From Dehalococcoidia bacterium (GTDB taxonomy: Bacteria; Chloroflexota; Dehalococcoidia; SM23-28-2): a stretch of 8,588 nt of DNA. The notes beneath the pieces were generated by a model. That model ran no database searches and was not told the DNA's origin. It saw only the letters and a program-made list of their open reading frames with translations. The first letter of the stretch is position 1. The number at the start of each line of letters is the position of its first letter. Position numbers and translations under genes: made by a program. Positions 7,672 through 8,588 of this stretch are shown piece after piece. The stretch lies in NCBI GenBank assembly GCA_022866185.1, contig JALHUG010000040.1:1-8588 (forward strand), read 5' to 3'.

Positions 7672-8019
7672 CTAGACGCAGTAGCCGTAGTTGCTGTAGT
7701 ACCAGCCTTTTCCTGGGCTGTAGCAGAGGTATCTCATGATCCAGAGGTCTTCACCACCGCAACCGCCTTCGAGAATAGAGATGCCGACGAAGTAGCATTG
7801 GGCTGAGAGGGCAGCAGTGTCAGTGGTTGCCAGAGATGTCCCCGCCGATTCAGGAGCGACGACGAGCGCATCGCCAGCGGCCGGGCAGGATAGGGAGTCG
7901 CCGGCGATGATTCCCGCTTCAGCCTGGCCCGAGTGTTGGAGCAGGAGCGCTCCGCCGGCGATCGCCAGGAGGGCAATGGCGGCTACCAGAAGCAGAGACA
8001 GCTTTCGCGAGATTCTCAT
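7672..8019 (-). CDS. secreted cysteine-containing small protein, unknown function
   Basis: This 115-residue precursor has a clear Sec signal peptide: basic MRISRK, a hydrophobic core at about 8-28, and a signal peptidase I site A33-E34-A35 before G36. The predicted mature chain has about 80 residues and five cysteines (45, 75, 87, 99, 114). It starts with an Ala/Ser/Thr-rich stretch. Its last 40 residues are Gly- and aromatic-rich (EGGCGGED, LCYSPGKGWYYSNYGYCV). An odd cysteine number allows two internal disulfides plus one free thiol, or dimerisation. The ATG is nine bases from the GGAGG core of a full-length Shine-Dalgarno. The gene follows the 69-residue gene with a 44-base gap and probably shares its transcript. 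I do not recognise a family. An exported signal, bacteriocin-like peptide or wall-associated protein are all possible, none shown. Confidence 0.75.
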   Translation of the reverse strand: MRISRKLSLLLVAAIALLAIAGGALLLQHSGQAEAGIIAGDSLSCPAAGDALVVAPESAGTSLATTDTAALSAQCYFVGISILEGGCGGEDLWIMRYLCYSPGKGWYYSNYGYCV

Positions 8020-8025
8020 TGGTTT

Positions 8026-8036
8026 TCACCTCCTTT
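8026..8036 (-). promoter_or_regulatory. full-length Shine-Dalgarno of the secreted peptide gene
   Basis: Read on the minus strand this is AAAGGAGGTGA, an essentially perfect complement of the 16S rRNA 3' end, with the GGAGG core nine bases before the ATG at 8019. It is much stronger than the sites of the pilus genes, so high translation is likely. It is the main non-homology evidence that this reading frame is real. Confidence 0.75.
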
Positions 8037-8063
8037 GGCCGTTTCCGACCAACAGGACCGGGG

Positions 8064-8273
8064 CTATCGGACTTGCAGAGTTGCCTCCAGTCGTTGCCAG
8101 CTTTCCTCCTGCCACGATGCAGCGAAAGCAGCAACTCTGCGCCCCGCCTCACGACGGAGCTGAGCCACCCGGAGCAATTCCTGAACCTCCGGCTCTACCA
8201 CCAGGGTCTTGCGAGGATGACAGAGGAGAAGGTCGTCGATGGCGCGACAGAGCTCGTCTACTTTGGTATTCAC
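8064..8273 (-). CDS. small unrecognised helical protein (69 aa), first gene of the peptide cassette
   Basis: The protein has no signal peptide or membrane segment and is rich in Leu, Glu, Arg and Gln. It looks alpha-helical: MNTKVDELCRAIDDLLLCHP, then VEPEVQELLRVAQLRREAG, then SWQEESWQRLEATLQVR. It has two cysteines (9, 18). A longer reading from GTG 8285 is possible, but that codon lies inside the Shine-Dalgarno AAAAGGAGGTG. The GTG at 8273 sits 11 bases from the GGAGG core and is the better start. The helical pattern resembles, only loosely, small anti-sigma or adaptor-like proteins; I would not assign a function. It precedes the secreted peptide gene by 44 bases and is divergent from the XRE gene at 8450, so it may be a cytoplasmic partner, immunity or regulatory factor. 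Confidence 0.6.
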   Translation of the reverse strand: MNTKVDELCRAIDDLLLCHPRKTLVVEPEVQELLRVAQLRREAGRRVAAFAASWQEESWQRLEATLQVR

Positions 8274-8282
8274 CCTATCGAC

Positions 8283-8293
8283 CACCTCCTTTT
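8283..8293 (-). promoter_or_regulatory. strong Shine-Dalgarno deciding the start of the 69-aa gene
   Basis: Read on the minus strand this is AAAAGGAGGTG. The apparent upstream start GTG (8285-8283) is the tail of this site, so initiation there would leave no ribosome binding site. The next in-frame GTG at 8273 has a workable spacing. Confidence 0.6.
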
Positions 8294-8314
8294 GGGGGAG
8301 GGTTGCGGAACATA

Positions 8315-8326
8315 TGGTCTAGACCA
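8315..8326. repeat. perfect 12-bp palindrome in the leader of the minus-strand operon
   Basis: TGGTCTAGACCA is its own reverse complement. It lies roughly 22-33 bases downstream of the inferred minus-strand transcription start (about 8348) and before the Shine-Dalgarno. It could bind a dimeric regulator. As RNA it can fold only with a minimal loop, so a DNA-level role is more likely. It contains the generally rare CTAG tetramer. Confidence 0.45.
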
Positions 8327-8353
8327 GACTGGAAAACGCTTCTAAACCAATCT

Positions 8354-8367
8354 ATTAATATATCAAT
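8354..8367. promoter_or_regulatory. AT-rich imperfect palindrome over the minus-strand -10 box
   Basis: ATTAATATATCAAT equals its reverse complement at 12 of 14 positions and overlaps the inferred minus-strand -10 hexamer. It may be part of an operator, or simply reflect AT-rich promoter composition. Confidence 0.25.
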
Positions 8368-8383
8368 ATGCGGTTACTGTCAA
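8355..8383 (-). promoter_or_regulatory. sigma-A-type promoter for the 69-aa/peptide operon
   Basis: On the minus strand a perfect -35 TTGACA (8383-8378) is followed after exactly 17 bases by TATTAA (8360-8355), which matches four of six consensus positions. Transcription would begin near 8348, giving a leader of about 75 bases to the GTG at 8273. The AT-rich setting contrasts with the GC-rich coding DNA around it. Confidence 0.6.
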
Positions 8384-8397
8384 GAGGTGTATTGACA
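8378..8397. promoter_or_regulatory. candidate operator: inverted repeat formed by two divergent -35 boxes
   Basis: TGTCAA-N8-TTGACA is a perfect 6-bp inverted repeat whose arms are the -35 boxes of the leftward and rightward promoters. A dimeric XRE protein bound here would occlude both promoters at once. This arrangement is typical of autoregulated divergent Cro/C1-type loci. Its use as an operator is inferred. Confidence 0.45.
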
Positions 8398-8420
8398 AAT
8401 TTAAGAAAAAGGTTCAGAAT
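8392..8420 (+). promoter_or_regulatory. sigma-A-type promoter for the second XRE gene
   Basis: A perfect -35 TTGACA (8392-8397) and CAGAAT (8415-8420, four of six consensus positions) are separated by exactly 17 bases. Transcription would start near 8427, leaving a leader of about 23 bases that contains GGTGGG (8441-8446) before the ATG at 8450. Confidence 0.65.
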
Positions 8421-8449
8421 ATCAGCACGCTCAGATAGGCGGTGGGAAT

Positions 8450-8588
8450 ATGGAGCTTGGCAAAAGGATTCGGGAGCTACGCGAGGAGATAGGTTGCACT
8501 CAAGGGCAGGTAGCCGTGCAGGCTGCTGTCAGCCAGGGGTATCTATCTCAGTTGGAGAACGGGGACGTGCGCAATCCCAGTGCCGCCG
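8450..8588 (+). CDS. XRE-family HTH regulator, 3' partial
   Basis: The first 46 residues are present before the window ends. They cover most of a Cro/C1-type helix-turn-helix: MELGKRIRELREEIGCTQ, AAVSQGYLSQLENG, VRNPSAA. Thirty of 46 residues are identical to the tad-linked regulator at 6883 in an ungapped alignment. The recognition-helix residues SQGYL and QLE are shared, so the two may bind related DNA. It has its own promoter, divergent from the peptide cassette, and the shared inverted repeat suggests autoregulation. Whether it carries a short C-terminal helix pair like its paralogue, or a larger sensor or peptide-binding domain, cannot be seen. Confidence 0.88.
   Translation, partial: MELGKRIRELREEIGCTQGQVAVQAAVSQGYLSQLENGDVRNPSAA

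Noticed and set aside
7672..7780. Aromatic segment of the secreted peptide as a pediocin-type (class IIa) bacteriocin
   Set aside because: The YYSNYGYC string only superficially resembles the YGNGV motif. It sits at the C-terminus instead of the mature N-terminus, and no double-glycine leader or immunity and transport genes are seen.
7817..8395. Plus-strand open frame of 192 codons across the right-hand intergenic region
   Set aside because: It lies antisense to the two minus-strand genes, runs through the AT-rich promoter region, has a low-complexity composition rich in Pro, Ala, Arg and Ser, and lacks a ribosome binding site. The minus-strand frames have strong Shine-Dalgarno sites and a signal peptide.
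1..8588. tRNA or rRNA genes, CRISPR arrays, insertion sequences or transposase genes
   Set aside because: No cloverleaf, rRNA-like stretch, regularly spaced repeats or transposase motifs were found by reading both strands. The window is almost fully explained by protein genes and short regulatory gaps.

Overview
The window is GC-rich and bacterial. Nearly all of it is the distal half of a Tad (tight adherence, Flp-type) pilus operon, followed by a small regulator/peptide locus. The operon runs in one direction as vWA protein, cpaB, cpaE/tadZ, cpaF/tadA, tadB, tadC. No secretin gene lies between cpaB and cpaE, where diderms usually carry cpaC/rcpA. That absence, the Tad gene order, the trailing DUF192 gene and the inserted beta-rich domain in the vWA protein fit a monoderm-like lineage such as Chloroflexota. 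This placement is an inference, not a demonstration.

Layout. Positions 1-1257 hold a 5'-truncated vWA (TadG-like) surface protein. A 100-base gap with a GC-rich hairpin follows. Positions 1358-6863 hold cpaB, cpaE, cpaF, tadB and tadC, tightly packed (gaps of 62, 12, 3 and 5 bases). A short XRE-family regulator (6883-7248) and a DUF192 protein (7253-7621) continue the same transcription unit. Positions 7624-7644 are a hairpin between convergent units. On the minus strand lie two small genes: an unrecognised 69-residue protein (8273 to 8064), then a 115-residue secreted cysteine-containing peptide (8019 to 7672), both with near-perfect Shine-Dalgarno sequences. An AT-rich divergent promoter region (about 8340-8430) separates them from a second XRE regulator, which starts at 8450 and runs off the window.

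How the parts may work together. CpaF is the ATPase motor, TadB and TadC are the inner-membrane platform, CpaE/TadZ is a polar-localisation ATPase, CpaB is a periplasmic or wall-zone assembly factor, and the vWA protein is probably a surface or pilus-associated component. The Flp pilin, prepilin peptidase and TadE-like minor pilins are not in the window and would be expected upstream or elsewhere.

The most unusual part is the right end. Two paralogous XRE regulators, identical at 30 of 46 alignable residues with the same recognition-helix core, bracket a two-gene cassette encoding a small protein and an exported peptide. The divergent promoters have -35 boxes that together form a perfect inverted repeat, a good candidate operator. 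One regulator sits inside the pilus operon, so cross-talk between pilus expression and the peptide cassette is a testable hypothesis.
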